A stretch of 64,000 nt of DNA from Blastocatellia bacterium (GTDB taxonomy: Bacteria > Acidobacteriota > Blastocatellia > Chloracidobacteriales > JADJPF01), in contig JADJPF010000004.1 of the NCBI GenBank assembly GCA_016713405.1, positions 62,001 to 126,000 of the forward strand. Direction: 5' to 3'. The notes beneath the pieces were generated by a model. The model was not told where the DNA came from. It searched no databases and saw nothing but the letters and a program-made list of their open reading frames with translations. The translations under genes were made by a program, and so were the position numbers. Positions 40,299 to 50,401 of this stretch are shown piece by piece. Every line of letters starts with the position of its first letter. Position 1 is the stretch's first letter.

Positions 40299-41516
40299 TT
40301 ACTCATAACGTAATGCTTCTATTGGCTCAAGAGAAGCGGCTTTATGTGCTGGATAGAATCCAAAAAATACCCCAACAGCAATAGAAAAAATAACAGAAAC
40401 TATAATTGCTGTTTTAGAAATTAATGTAGGCCAGCCAAATCCGGCTGAGATTGCATAAGCAATGCCAATCCCAAAAGCTATCCCAATTAACCCTCCAATA
40501 CTACTAAGTACAATTGCTTCGATAAGAAATTGAAGCCTTATTTGGTTACTACGCGCTCCTATTGCCATTCTTATGCCTATTTCGCGGGTTCGCTCTGTTA
40601 TAGAAACAAGCATTATATTCATAATTCCAATTCCACCAACAAGTAAGGAAACAGACGCGATACTACCTAATAAAATAGTAAGTATTCGGTTAGATTCATC
40701 TGCTGCCTCAGAAACATCTGTCATATTACGTACAGTAAAATCGTCAGCTTCGCTAGCAGTAAGTTTATGGCGTTCTCTTAGCAAAGCAGTAATTTCATTT
40801 TGTGCAGTGTAAGTTGTTTGCTCAGAAATTGCAGAAACCATAGCAAAATGTATATGACTAATGGAAAGAAGTTTTTTCTGTGCTGCTGTGTAAGGAATAA
40901 ATATCACATCATCTTGATCCGGGCCAAAAGAGCTTTGACCCTTAACTGCCATCACTCCAACAACTCTAAAAGCTAGGTTACGTAATCTAATAGTTTGGCC
41001 TATTGGATCAATACCAGTAAATAGATTGTTGACTACGCTTTGACCAAGGACACAAACTCTTGATGCACTGCGAACATCAGCTTGAGTGAAAAATTCTCCG
41101 CTACTTACATTCCAAATACGAATTTGAGGAAACTCTTCATTGACTCCTTGGACACTTGTAGTCCAGTTTTGATTTCCAAACACAACTGAAGCATTAGCAC
41201 GTACACCGGGACTTGCAGCTTTTATGCTAGCAAGCTCAAGTTTTATTGCTTCCACATCCTCAGCATTTAATGTTGAGGCAGAACCAGAACCAATTCTTGT
41301 TCCTGAAGAAGTAATAGTACCAGGAGTTATATAAAGTAAATTTGCTCCCATGCTATTTATTTGTGCTTGTGCCGAAGCTTGCGCCCCTTGACCAAGCGAT
41401 ACCATACCAATAACAGAGCCAATGCCAATAATAATACCTAGCATAGTCAAGGCTGTTCTCATTTTATTACGTAGCAATGCTCTTATAGCAATTTTTAGAG
41501 TCATAAAGAAATTCAT
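40299..41516 (-). CDS. MacB-type ABC transporter permease
   Basis: The 405-residue protein has an N-terminal membrane helix with the MacB_PCD signature (RTALTMLGIIIGIGSVIGMVSLGQGA), a large periplasmic domain (about residues 50-280), and three C-terminal helices with SVSLLVGGIGIMNIML, TERTREIGIRMAIGA and the C-terminal FGFYPAHKAASLEPIEALR. This is the FtsX-like permease half of MacB, with the ATPase as a separate gene. The start overlaps the ATPase gene by 4 bases. Confidence 0.93.
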   Translation of the reverse strand: MNFFMTLKIAIRALLRNKMRTALTMLGIIIGIGSVIGMVSLGQGAQASAQAQINSMGANLLYITPGTITSSGTRIGSGSASTLNAEDVEAIKLELASIKAASPGVRANASVVFGNQNWTTSVQGVNEEFPQIRIWNVSSGEFFTQADVRSASRVCVLGQSVVNNLFTGIDPIGQTIRLRNLAFRVVGVMAVKGQSSFGPDQDDVIFIPYTAAQKKLLSISHIHFAMVSAISEQTTYTAQNEITALLRERHKLTASEADDFTVRNMTDVSEAADESNRILTILLGSIASVSLLVGGIGIMNIMLVSITERTREIGIRMAIGARSNQIRLQFLIEAIVLSSIGGLIGIAFGIGIAYAISAGFGWPTLISKTAIIVSVIFSIAVGVFFGFYPAHKAASLEPIEALRYE

Positions 41517-42265
41517 AAAAATTCCTCCTGATGTGCTATAGATTCTTGTTGCATATGCACTAGGTGTGCATCAAGAGGTTGAGCAACTAGTCTATCTTCC
41601 TTAATCCGACCATCCTTAAAAACTATTATTCTTTTAGCAAAATTAGCTATATCTTCTTCATGTGTCACCAAAATAATGGTAATTCCTTTTGTTTTATTAA
41701 GGAATTGAAAGATTTCCATAATTTCTACAGAAGTTTTACTATCTAAATTGCCTGTAGGCTCATCAGCAAGAATTAAAGCAGGGTCATTAACTAGTGAACG
41801 AGCAATAGCGACACGTTGTTGTTGTCCTCCAGAAAGTTGATTAGGATGATTTTGCTCTTTACCAGCTAGACCAACCATTGATAATGCTTTTTGAGCGCGT
41901 TTTAGCCTTTCTGATTGTTTAACTCCTAAATAAAGCATTGGTAGTTCTACATTCTCTAAAGCACTAGTGCGGGATAGTAAATTAAAACCTTGGAAAACAA
42001 AGCCTATTTTACGATTACGGATGTCTGCGAGTTGATTTTTACTTAAATTTGAAACATTTTGCCCATCTAAAAGATAAGTTCCTTCTGTAGCAGGATCAAG
42101 ACATCCTAAAATATTCATAGCCGTTGATTTACCTGACCCAGAAGCACCCATAATAGCAACAAATTCACCTTGTTCAATGTTTAAAGAAATTCCCTTAAGA
42201 GCTATAAGTTCAATATCACCAGTACGATAGATTTTTTTGATATTTTCTAAATAAATAAGTGACAT
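41513..42265 (-). CDS. MacB/LolD-type ABC transporter ATP-binding protein
   Basis: The product has 250 residues. It has Walker A GASGSGKST, the Q-loop FVFQGFNLL, the signature LSGGQQQRVAIARSL, Walker B LILADEPTGNLDS and the switch His in LVTHEEDIA. The DEPTGNLDS motif and short length mark the MacB/LolD class that powers mechanotransmission across the periplasm, not import. It lies between the adaptor (3-base gap) and the permease (4-base overlap). Confidence 0.95.
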   Translation of the reverse strand: MSLIYLENIKKIYRTGDIELIALKGISLNIEQGEFVAIMGASGSGKSTAMNILGCLDPATEGTYLLDGQNVSNLSKNQLADIRNRKIGFVFQGFNLLSRTSALENVELPMLYLGVKQSERLKRAQKALSMVGLAGKEQNHPNQLSGGQQQRVAIARSLVNDPALILADEPTGNLDSKTSVEIMEIFQFLNKTKGITIILVTHEEDIANFAKRIIVFKDGRIKEDRLVAQPLDAHLVHMQQESIAHQEEFL

Positions 42266-42268
42266 AAC

Positions 42269-43708
42269 TTAAACTCCTCTACGGCCTGTTGACATTCTAG
42301 GTCTGTTATCAAAAGGTGATGAAGATTGAGTTTGTGTTGATTTATTAGTACCAACTTTGCTAACAACAATTTTGTCACCTTTTTTTATATTTCCACTTAT
42401 TACTTCTGTTACTTTTCCATCTGTAATACCTATCTTAAGTCTGCGGGATTCATATTTGTTTTCACTATTAAGTGTCCAAATAGTGACCTTATGGATTTCT
42501 GCTAAATCACTATCATTAGGCGATGTTCTAGCATCTGTTTTATCTCTATTTTGTCTCCTAGTAGATTGATTAGGTTTATCTTGGACGGTTTTGCTAGTTT
42601 CGCTAAGTTTTTCTAACTCTTCAGATGAAGGCTTAAAGCGCAGTGCTGCATTTGGTATAAGCAATACGTTTTCTCGGTGTTCAATAGGTATAGTTACATT
42701 AGCTGTCATTCCGGGACGAAGTTTTCCTTGAGGGTTATCAAAGTTAACTACAGCATTATAAATAACGACATTTTGCGTGGTTATAGGGTTAAAACGAACT
42801 TGTAAAATAGCTCCCCGAAAAATATCTTTAGGAAAGGCATCTACAGTAAAATTAACTATTTGGCCTTCTTTAATACTGCCAACATCGGCTTCATCTATGT
42901 TAACAAGAACTTGCATCTTAGAAAGGTCATTAGCTATGGTAAATAGAGTTGGAGCTTGTAGACTAGCTGCTACGGTTTGCCCTACATCAACATTACGAGA
43001 TATTACTATACCATCAATTGGAGAATTAATAATTGTTCGTTCTAGGTTTATTTTAGCTTGTTGAAGATTAGCTTTAATTTGGTTTACTTGAGCAATTGTT
43101 TGATCAATTTTTACTTTTGCTGAACTAGCAGATGCTTCAGCTTGTTTAACTTGTGCTAAAGCTTGCTGATAACGAGCATCTGCCATTTGTGCATTAGCTA
43201 TAGATAATTCAAGCTCACGAGCAGAAATTACATTAGCGAGTTCTTTATTACGTGTAGCTAATCTATTAGAGTCTTTACTTTGAATAGCCAACATAGATAA
43301 GTTTGCTTTTGAACTTTCAATAGCTGCTAGCTCTTGATTGTAAGCTTTACGTGCCATTTCTTCAGCAGTAATAGCATTTTGTAGTGATGCTAAAACATTA
43401 TCTAATTGAGCTTGTAGGGTTGAAGGGTCAAGACGCGCAATGATTTGTCCTTTTTTTACTTGAGAATTAAAATCAGCACCTAACCAAGAAATTGTCCCTG
43501 ATTGTTGACTACCAACTTGTACAGTAGTAATAGCCTGTATAACACCTGTTGCCATTACATTGTTGCTAATATCACCTTCTACAACAGTTGCAGTAATAAA
43601 TTCATCTGCTGAAGATTTTTCATCCCAAAAATAAGTGGCAATTACAGTAGAAATAATTAATAGAAACACAAGGATAATTAACTTTTTTCTGCTAGTTGGG
43701 GTTTTCAT
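42269..43708 (-). CDS. MacA-like periplasmic adaptor (membrane fusion protein)
   Basis: The product has 479 residues, with one N-terminal membrane anchor (KLIILVFLLIISTVIATYFW). A biotinyl-lipoyl-like half motif (VGSQQSGTISWL) leads into a long alpha-helical hairpin (about residues 90-215, rich in Ala/Gln/Lys). The second lipoyl half is INSPIDGIVISRNVDVGQ, followed by beta-barrel segments and KLRPGMTANVTIP. It carries a charged, Pro/Asp/Arg-rich insert near residues 365-405. It couples the MacB-type pump to an outer-membrane channel, for which no gene is visible here. It is first in the exporter operon. Confidence 0.92.
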   Translation of the reverse strand: MKTPTSRKKLIILVFLLIISTVIATYFWDEKSSADEFITATVVEGDISNNVMATGVIQAITTVQVGSQQSGTISWLGADFNSQVKKGQIIARLDPSTLQAQLDNVLASLQNAITAEEMARKAYNQELAAIESSKANLSMLAIQSKDSNRLATRNKELANVISARELELSIANAQMADARYQQALAQVKQAEASASSAKVKIDQTIAQVNQIKANLQQAKINLERTIINSPIDGIVISRNVDVGQTVAASLQAPTLFTIANDLSKMQVLVNIDEADVGSIKEGQIVNFTVDAFPKDIFRGAILQVRFNPITTQNVVIYNAVVNFDNPQGKLRPGMTANVTIPIEHRENVLLIPNAALRFKPSSEELEKLSETSKTVQDKPNQSTRRQNRDKTDARTSPNDSDLAEIHKVTIWTLNSENKYESRRLKIGITDGKVTEVISGNIKKGDKIVVSKVGTNKSTQTQSSSPFDNRPRMSTGRRGV

Positions 43709-43933
43709 GACTTTATTTCCCTCTTTCCTTTAATAATATGTTAGGGAAAAAACACTTTTCCTAGCCAATTATTTTAAGTAACTGCAATTAATATGCCAGA
43801 GGTTAAGTTTTTAAGTAGAGATAGAAAAATTTAGGGGAAGGTAAAAAGAAATTATTTCACAAAAAAGAGTACTAATAAGATTATCGATTAGGCATACTTA
43901 CTAGTAATAAAAGGGTTATTAAAAAATTATTTT

Positions 43934-43965
43934 CCATAAATCACCTATAACTAGGTGATTTATGG
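43934..43965. terminator. Strong hairpin 3' of the zinc-ribbon coiled-coil gene
   Basis: A perfect 13-bp inverted repeat (43934-43946 with 43953-43965, arm CCATAAATCACCT, loop ATAACT) lies 15 bases after the stop of the minus-strand gene ending at 43980. On that strand it is followed by AAAATAATTTTTT, so it is probably that gene's terminator, with the T tract slightly displaced. Confidence 0.65.
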
Positions 43966-43979
43966 AGTAATATTAATAA

Positions 43980-44711
43980 CTATTCAGCAGATGCAGCACT
44001 AGATTCCGTAGGTGCTATGTAGTAGAGTATTCTGCTACAACTTTCACACTCAATAATTGCTTCACCTAGACGAATGTCTGACATTATTTGTGGACGAATT
44101 TTCATCCGACAAGCAGTGCAAGTATTAGCTTTTGCCTCTGCTAGTCCTGAGCCGCTACGTTGCATTATGCGTTCATAACGACTTAATAGGGGTCTAGGAA
44201 CACTTACTAGTATTTTTTGACGTTCAGCAATATGTTCGTCAATTTCTTTTTGTAAGATTCCCATTTCCTCATCACATTCAGCTAGTTCTTTATCTGCAAT
44301 ACGCCGCCGATTTTCTACTTCTGGACTATACTGAGCTACTTCTTTATCTAGTTTTTCTATTTCTTCCATCAATTGCAATATTTGAGTTTCTAATAGGGAA
44401 GCAGCCTTTTTAGTACTATCAATTTCTCTTAGACAAACAGTATACTCTTTGTCATTACGTACTTTCATTAGATCTTTCTTATACTTTTCATGGTGAGCTT
44501 GTACTTCTTCTAATTCGCGGCTGAGTTGTCGATGTTGAGCTTGAGCTTGTTCTAAGCTAGTACGAGCTTTATTATAAGTAGCAGAAAATTCATCAAATCT
44601 TGTTTCTATTTGCTTACGTTCGGCGGGAATTACAGTAAGTTTGGTTTTGGATTGATTGATTTTGGAATCAAGATTCTGTAACGCAATTAGCCTTTCTAGA
44701 TCCGGATTCAC
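43980..44711 (-). CDS. Coiled-coil protein with C4 zinc ribbon (CT398/DUF164-like)
   Basis: In this 243-residue protein, residues 5-175 form an antiparallel coiled coil with heptad Leu/Glu/Lys-rich segments. The C-terminus is a C4 zinc ribbon, CTACRMKIRP and CESCSRILYY. This is the CT398/zf-RING_7 family found next to RNA metabolism and DNA repair genes in many phyla, with no settled function. The start is ATG 44711, after an AGGTATG-type site. It is monocistronic here. Confidence 0.88.
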   Translation of the reverse strand: MNPDLERLIALQNLDSKINQSKTKLTVIPAERKQIETRFDEFSATYNKARTSLEQAQAQHRQLSRELEEVQAHHEKYKKDLMKVRNDKEYTVCLREIDSTKKAASLLETQILQLMEEIEKLDKEVAQYSPEVENRRRIADKELAECDEEMGILQKEIDEHIAERQKILVSVPRPLLSRYERIMQRSGSGLAEAKANTCTACRMKIRPQIMSDIRLGEAIIECESCSRILYYIAPTESSAASAE

Positions 44712-44950
44712 ACATACCTCCGAAATTTTTTTCTTAAACGTTTTGCTAGTTTACTACAGTTATTCCTGATTAACAACTAATCCATAGGGTTTATAGATAG
44801 TTATCCTTAGCTATTAAAAACATAATCAATTAAACAACTCATAGAGCCATCTTTTGTCACCCCAAAAACAACTTATAATTTTTGCCCAAGTTGGCTGCTT
44901 CAGTTAGAATAACTAAATCTGGCGAAAATCTAGGAGGTTTGTTAGTCTTT

Positions 44951-47803
44951 ATGCACAAACGCCAATTAATGCTATTGCTATTTTTATTAATGATTGTCTT
45001 ACCTTTACTACTTCCAAATAATTCTTTACAAGCTAAGATTAATCAAATCAATGAGTTACCAAACTTAAAAACTTCTCAAATAATTCCTAATTTTGACATT
45101 AGAGAAAATACTTATTTATCAAAAGGAGTTTTTGAAAGTGAATTTAATCAGCTTTCTGACCAACGGCTAAAGAAAGTAGCAGCACTTAAGAGAAAGTATG
45201 CAAATTTACAGCTAAATTGGCCCAAGTTTAAGCAAACCCCCAAGACTTTATTTAGCTATTCCCAAGCCTTAACTTTTCCTAGTCAAGACAAAGCAGAAAA
45301 GATCATCAATAAATTTTTAAGGGAAAATCAAGATCTTTATCAGCTAACTTTAGATAAATTAGACCAAAATGAGTTAAAACCACTAAATAGCTATCAAACC
45401 AAACATAACAACACTTCTAATTTTGTCTTTCAGCAATATTATCAAGATCTACCAATTTTTGGTGCATATCTACAAACAGTACTAAATAAAAATAAACAAA
45501 TTGTTTGGCTTAATAGTGAACTTGTCCCAAATATTGATAAGCAAACTAACTTGAGCTTAAAGATCTCTGCTCAAGAAGCTATAAACTTTGCCGCTGAAAG
45601 CATAGGAACAAATATTAGTTTAATGTTTGGTGACAATTCAGAACCTGAACTAGTGTTATTTCCTATGGCAATAACAAAACAAAAAAGCAAATATGACCAA
45701 GAATTACGACCAGCCTGGCAAGTTCGTCTAACTGATAGAGAAACAGGAAATAGCTATTTAATTTTAGTTGATGCTCGTAAAGCAGCAGTTTTACTTAGAG
45801 CTAATTTAACTTGGAATCTTGATGAGCAGGTGCCAAGTTATAGAGTATTTACCAGCAATACACCTCAGCCTAACTTACCTTTTGTGTCCACCAATCCATC
45901 TTTTGTTGATCGTCAACTTATTACAACTAATGGCGATAAGGTAGCCTCACCAATGGGCTGGCTTGATGGTAGTTTTACTACTCGTGGAAATAATGTTGAT
46001 GCTCAAACCGATCCACAAGGGACTGATAGCGGAAATGGTTTTCGACCTAGAGCAGAAAACTTAATATTTGATTTTCCTTTAATGTTAAATACTGTAGGTC
46101 AAGAACCAGAACTATTTTCTTCTGCCTCTGTAACTAATTTATTTTATTGGGTTAACTTTACTCATGACTATCTTTATAAATTAGGGTTTGATGAAGCTTC
46201 AGGAAATTTTCAGCTAGATAATTTTGGTCGTGGAGGTATGGGAGGCGATCGGATAATTGCTGAGGCTCAAGATGGAAGTGGTTTTAATAATGCTACTTTT
46301 GGAACATCTGAAGATGGTTTTTCAGGGCGGATGCAGATTTTTTTATGGAAAACTACTACACCAAAGCTTGATGCTGCTTATGATGCTGAAGTAATTATCC
46401 ATGAATATGTACATGGTTTAACTACTCGTTTAGTTGGTGGGCCTCAAAATGTTGTTTCTTTATTTGGTACACAAGGGGCAGGAATGGGAGAAGGTTGGTC
46501 AGATTGGTATGCAATGTCAATTTTAAGTAAACCTATAGATAATCCTAGGGCTAGCTATCCTTTTGCTAGTTATGTAGTACAGAAATTTACTCAAGGAATT
46601 CGCCGCTTACCTTATAGCACAGATAAAAATATTAATCCTATTACTTATGCTGATATTGACCCTACACAAAGCCAATTTAATACTAATGTAACAGCCGTTC
46701 ATAGCGTAGGTGAAGTTTGGTGCCAAGCTCTTTGGGAAGTTAGAGCGAACTTTATTGATACTTATGGGTTTGAAGTAGGTAAGAATATGATAGAGCAATT
46801 AGTCACAGACGCGCTAAAACTAACGCCTATAAACCCATCAATGATTGATGGACGAGATGCTATTTTATTGGCTGATCAGATAAATAATGATGGTGCTAAT
46901 CAATGCTTAATTTGGCAAGGTTTTGCTGCTCGTGGAATTGGCTTTAGTTCAAGTTCATTAGGTGGAACTAGCCAAGTAAAACAATCTTTTGATATCCCTC
47001 CTTATTGTGAAAAAACAGGAGTAATTAGCTTAGATCGCCCAACTTACCTTGATAATGAAGAAATACAAATTCGCCTTGGAGACCGCGACTTAATAGAACA
47101 AAACCAAGTTAATGTAGTGATCAATAGTCAAAAAACTGGCGATCAAGAACAAATTACTTTAACAAAAGATGACTCTATTGCAGGCCAATTTTTAGGCTCA
47201 ATTAAAGTCTCTTTTGCTGCCAGTAATATTGCTAATGATGGCATTTTACAATCAAGCGTAGGTGATACAATACAAGTGATTTATCAAGACGCAAGCAACC
47301 AACAAGGTCAATCTACACAAGCTATTGCTATAACTAAAACAGTTAAGCTAAAAACTTTGCTTTCAGACTCATTAGAAAACGGAACTAGCAATTTTGTTCC
47401 TGATGATAAATGGAAATTAACAACTACCTTTTCCCATAGTCCAATGCGTTCTTGGACAGATAGCCCAAAGGGAAATTACAAAGACCGAGCTAATTCAATT
47501 CTTAAAGTTAAAAAAGTTAACCTAATAGGTCTTTTAGGGGCAAGGCTAGTTTTTTGGCAACGCTACCAAATGGAACGAGGTTTTGACTTTGGCTTTGTAG
47601 AAGTAAAGCCAGGAAAACAGCCTTGGCAAACTGTTGCTGCTTTTACAGGTGAACAACTTGATTTTCAAAAAACCACAATTGATTTAAGTCAATTTGATGG
47701 TCAAAAATTAGCTGTTCGTTTTCGTCTTGTAACTGATGTTGGAACTGTTGCTGATGGTTGGTATCTTGATGATATAGAGATACTTAGCGGATCAACTGAA
47801 TAG
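44951..47803 (+). CDS. Secreted M36 (fungalysin-like) zinc metalloprotease
   Basis: ATG 44951 is chosen because it starts a signal peptide (HKRQLMLLLFLLMIVLP) and follows AGGAGG at 44932-44937; the frame is open to 44882. An FTP-like propeptide is seen at about residues 70-270 (FVFQQYYQDLPIFGAYLQTVLNK). Zinc ligands are His484 and His488 in HEYVHGLTTRL, with Glu in GEGWSDWYA as third ligand, the M36 signature. The C-terminus has Ig-like and immune-inhibitor-A/MAM-like segments (DGWYLDDIEI). The length of about 950 residues is usual for bacterial M36 with C-terminal modules. It is an extracellular endopeptidase, activated by propeptide removal. Confidence 0.9.
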   Translation: MHKRQLMLLLFLLMIVLPLLLPNNSLQAKINQINELPNLKTSQIIPNFDIRENTYLSKGVFESEFNQLSDQRLKKVAALKRKYANLQLNWPKFKQTPKTLFSYSQALTFPSQDKAEKIINKFLRENQDLYQLTLDKLDQNELKPLNSYQTKHNNTSNFVFQQYYQDLPIFGAYLQTVLNKNKQIVWLNSELVPNIDKQTNLSLKISAQEAINFAAESIGTNISLMFGDNSEPELVLFPMAITKQKSKYDQELRPAWQVRLTDRETGNSYLILVDARKAAVLLRANLTWNLDEQVPSYRVFTSNTPQPNLPFVSTNPSFVDRQLITTNGDKVASPMGWLDGSFTTRGNNVDAQTDPQGTDSGNGFRPRAENLIFDFPLMLNTVGQEPELFSSASVTNLFYWVNFTHDYLYKLGFDEASGNFQLDNFGRGGMGGDRIIAEAQDGSGFNNATFGTSEDGFSGRMQIFLWKTTTPKLDAAYDAEVIIHEYVHGLTTRLVGGPQNVVSLFGTQGAGMGEGWSDWYAMSILSKPIDNPRASYPFASYVVQKFTQGIRRLPYSTDKNINPITYADIDPTQSQFNTNVTAVHSVGEVWCQALWEVRANFIDTYGFEVGKNMIEQLVTDALKLTPINPSMIDGRDAILLADQINNDGANQCLIWQGFAARGIGFSSSSLGGTSQVKQSFDIPPYCEKTGVISLDRPTYLDNEEIQIRLGDRDLIEQNQVNVVINSQKTGDQEQITLTKDDSIAGQFLGSIKVSFAASNIANDGILQSSVGDTIQVIYQDASNQQGQSTQAIAITKTVKLKTLLSDSLENGTSNFVPDDKWKLTTTFSHSPMRSWTDSPKGNYKDRANSILKVKKVNLIGLLGARLVFWQRYQMERGFDFGFVEVKPGKQPWQTVAAFTGEQLDFQKTTIDLSQFDGQKLAVRFRLVTDVGTVADGWYLDDIEILSGSTE

Positions 47804-47889
47804 TTAAACATAGCTAGAAAGAATAATTAAAATAAATTGGTTAAGAAAATACAAGTAGTAGTATTTGGTTAAAATGAGGGAATAAAATT

Positions 47890-49338
47890 ATGTGCTATAA
47901 AATATTATTAGTAATAATTTGTTTTTTTGCTCTACTTACCCAATCTTTAGCACAAAATCCACAAAAAACAGAAACAGTTGAAACTTTTGAAGAAGAAAGC
48001 ATTAAAATTGATGCTCAATTAGTTACTGTTCCTGTAATAGTTAGTGATCCTGTTGGAAGATATATCACAGGGTTAGAGGTTGAAGATTTTTCAATTTATG
48101 AGGATGGGGTTGAACAAAAAATAGAATTTTTTTCTGTTGAGGCAGCCCCTTTTCGTGTGATGTTATTAATAGATACAAGTTATAGTGTAGTTAACAGTAT
48201 AGGTAAAATTAAAAGTGCCGCCCTAGAATTTGTTGATAATTTAAGAGATGAAGATGAAGTAGCTGCAATAGGCTTTTCAAGTTATATTTTCCCACTTACA
48301 GATGGATTTACTAGAAATAAAAATGACTTATCTATTAAGCTAAGTCGTTTAGAAGGCTTAAGTGAAACTGCTCTTTATGATGCTGTTTATACTGCTGCCC
48401 ATGATGTACTAAAAAAAATTACAGGAAGAAAAGCTGTTATTTTACTTACAGATGGTTTTGATAACAGAAGTCGTTTTTCTGCTGAAAAAGCTATAAAAGA
48501 AATGGTTGAATCTGGAGCTTTAGTTTATGTTGTGCGCTATCCTTCTGGTAATCCTGAAAGTCAGAAACTGGATTTTATAAATGAATTAGTGGAAGCCACC
48601 GCAGGTTTTCGCTATGACACTACCAAAATAGCTGATTTAAGCCCATCACTACAAAAAATAGCTGCTGAACTTCGCCATGTTTATACAGTTGGTTATTATC
48701 CTTCAAATCCTCTTGAAACAGGTGGTCAAAGACGCATTCAATTAAAAGTAAAAGAAAAACAGGACATAATCCTTCGTTACAAAAAAGCTTATGATAGTAA
48801 TGAATATGCTCTTGCTAAAAGTAACCCTCCTTATATTTATAACTATGATAAAAAGATACTTTACAAAAAAAGACCTAGTTTTTCCCTTGAAAATAAAAAA
48901 GATATCTCCAGTGGTTTGGGAGTTTTATCAGCAACTATAGATGCAAAACCTTACCATAATAAACGGATTCGCTTAAGCTCTTATGTAAGAACAGAAAATG
49001 TTGCTGTTTGGGGAGCAATGTGGATGCGAATTGATGATAAAGCTGGTAAACCTTTAACTTCTTGCCTTAAGGATAAACCTAAGGATACTCTTATGGAGAA
49101 CCTTCTTACAACAGGTACAGCGGAATGGACAAAACAAGAAATTGTTTTAGATGTAGGGGAAGATAGCCAAACAATTTCTTATGGTATTTTCCTAGATGGA
49201 ATGGGGAAAATTTGGATTAGTTCAGCTATTATAGAAGTTGTTGATAAAACAATTCCTACTACAGAAACTAATAATTGGCAAAAATATAGAATAGGACAAA
49301 TTTTTACTAAAGCTGAGTTTCAAGCCGAAAAACGATAG
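47890..49338 (+). CDS. Secreted VWA protein (acidobacterial VWFA-related type)
   Basis: The product has 482 residues, with a signal peptide ending SLAQ (about residue 22). Residues 30-75 carry VTVPVIVSDPVGRYITGLEVEDFSIYEDG, the typical N-terminal part of the VWFA-related acidobacterial domain. The MIDAS motif is complete: DTSYS, a Thr/Ala loop in ETALYDA, and TDGFDNRS. The C-terminal 130 residues look like a carbohydrate-binding-type beta-sandwich (IRLSSYVRTENVAVWGAMWMR). It binds a divalent metal and probably a protein partner outside the cytoplasm. It is not the cytosolic VWA that works with MoxR ATPases. Confidence 0.87.
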   Translation: MCYKILLVIICFFALLTQSLAQNPQKTETVETFEEESIKIDAQLVTVPVIVSDPVGRYITGLEVEDFSIYEDGVEQKIEFFSVEAAPFRVMLLIDTSYSVVNSIGKIKSAALEFVDNLRDEDEVAAIGFSSYIFPLTDGFTRNKNDLSIKLSRLEGLSETALYDAVYTAAHDVLKKITGRKAVILLTDGFDNRSRFSAEKAIKEMVESGALVYVVRYPSGNPESQKLDFINELVEATAGFRYDTTKIADLSPSLQKIAAELRHVYTVGYYPSNPLETGGQRRIQLKVKEKQDIILRYKKAYDSNEYALAKSNPPYIYNYDKKILYKKRPSFSLENKKDISSGLGVLSATIDAKPYHNKRIRLSSYVRTENVAVWGAMWMRIDDKAGKPLTSCLKDKPKDTLMENLLTTGTAEWTKQEIVLDVGEDSQTISYGIFLDGMGKIWISSAIIEVVDKTIPTTETNNWQKYRIGQIFTKAEFQAEKR

Positions 49339-49365
49339 AAATTTTCAGAAAATTTTAGGGGTTTT

Positions 49366-50355
49366 ATGAAATATACTAAGTTGACTTATGTTTTTCTAAT
49401 TATATTTCTATTCAATAGTTTAGCTCTTTCTCAAGAACCTATTCAACAACCAAAACCTACTCAAGAACAAAAACTGGAAAGTAGCAAAGAGCAAGAACCC
49501 ACAAATGAAACAAATGCAATTCCTCAAATAAAACAGGAATTTAAGATTGCTTTAGAAACTCCAGCTAATGAAATTAGCGAAGCGGAAAAAGCTAGTTCCA
49601 TTACCAAAATATCTTGGCAACCACCAGAACCAAGAGCAAAAAATAAAGGCCCTTTTGGGCCAATACCCTGGGAGGGAATTAATATTTTCAAAGGCGAAGC
49701 AGGTCAATGGCTTGCAGAAATCATTGAAAATATGCAAATAGAGGAAAACTTTAAGCTTAAAAATCCTCTAATTCAAAATTATGTTAATCAATTAGGTACT
49801 TTTGTAGGTTCTTATTCAATTGTCCCAAATAAAAATCTAAAGTTTATTATCACTAAATCAGAAGCCCCTAATGCTACTTCTATTGGTGGTGGAACAATTA
49901 TTATTTCCCAAGGGTTGCTGCAAATAGTTGAAACAGAAGACGAACTAGCCGGAGTTCTAGCTCATGAAATTGCACATGATACTTATGCACATGTTCAAAG
50001 AACTATGACTAGACAACTTTTTTGGCTGGCAAAAGTGCGTAAGGTAAATAGTAAGGAAGAAGTAGAAGAAGCTATAGACAAATTACTTGTTGCTTATGAG
50101 AAAAGTAAATTTGCTACTACAGTGGAAAAACTAAAAAACTTTGTTCTAGGGACACATCCTTTAACTTCTTATCGCTCTTTTGCCCTAGATTGGGAAGCAG
50201 GTTTTATTAAACTTCCTCCAAAAAACTCTAGCTACACTAGCCCTGCTTTTACTGCTATGAAAGAAGAACTAAATAAAATAACTAATATTGATATTGAATC
50301 TGATAATGAAATCAATTTGGAAATGGATAAAGAACTTAGTAAGAAGGGAAAATAA
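49366..50355 (+). CDS. Secreted M48-like metalloprotease
   Basis: The product has 329 residues with a signal peptide ending LALSQ. A Gln/Glu/Pro-rich spacer (residues 22-95) precedes the catalytic part. The motif ATSIGGGTIIISQGLL followed by DELAGVLAHEIAHDTYAHVQ is that of M48 BepA/YfgC-type proteases, with His200, Glu201 and His204. The usual third ligand region (EADR-like) is replaced by ALDWEAGF, with Glu as the likely ligand. It lacks the TPR tail of BepA. A periplasmic quality-control protease is the likely role. It follows the VWA gene after 27 bases. Confidence 0.85.
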   Translation: MKYTKLTYVFLIIFLFNSLALSQEPIQQPKPTQEQKLESSKEQEPTNETNAIPQIKQEFKIALETPANEISEAEKASSITKISWQPPEPRAKNKGPFGPIPWEGINIFKGEAGQWLAEIIENMQIEENFKLKNPLIQNYVNQLGTFVGSYSIVPNKNLKFIITKSEAPNATSIGGGTIIISQGLLQIVETEDELAGVLAHEIAHDTYAHVQRTMTRQLFWLAKVRKVNSKEEVEEAIDKLLVAYEKSKFATTVEKLKNFVLGTHPLTSYRSFALDWEAGFIKLPPKNSSYTSPAFTAMKEELNKITNIDIESDNEINLEMDKELSKKGK

Positions 50356-50401
50356 TAAACTTTAATTTTTAAGTTTAGCTAAGGATTTAGCAAAATAGTA
50401 A

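Noticed and set aside
47890..49338. VWA protein as the missing partner of the MoxR ATPase
   Set aside because: It has a signal peptide and the acidobacterial secreted VWFA architecture, so it is not in the same compartment as the ATPase.
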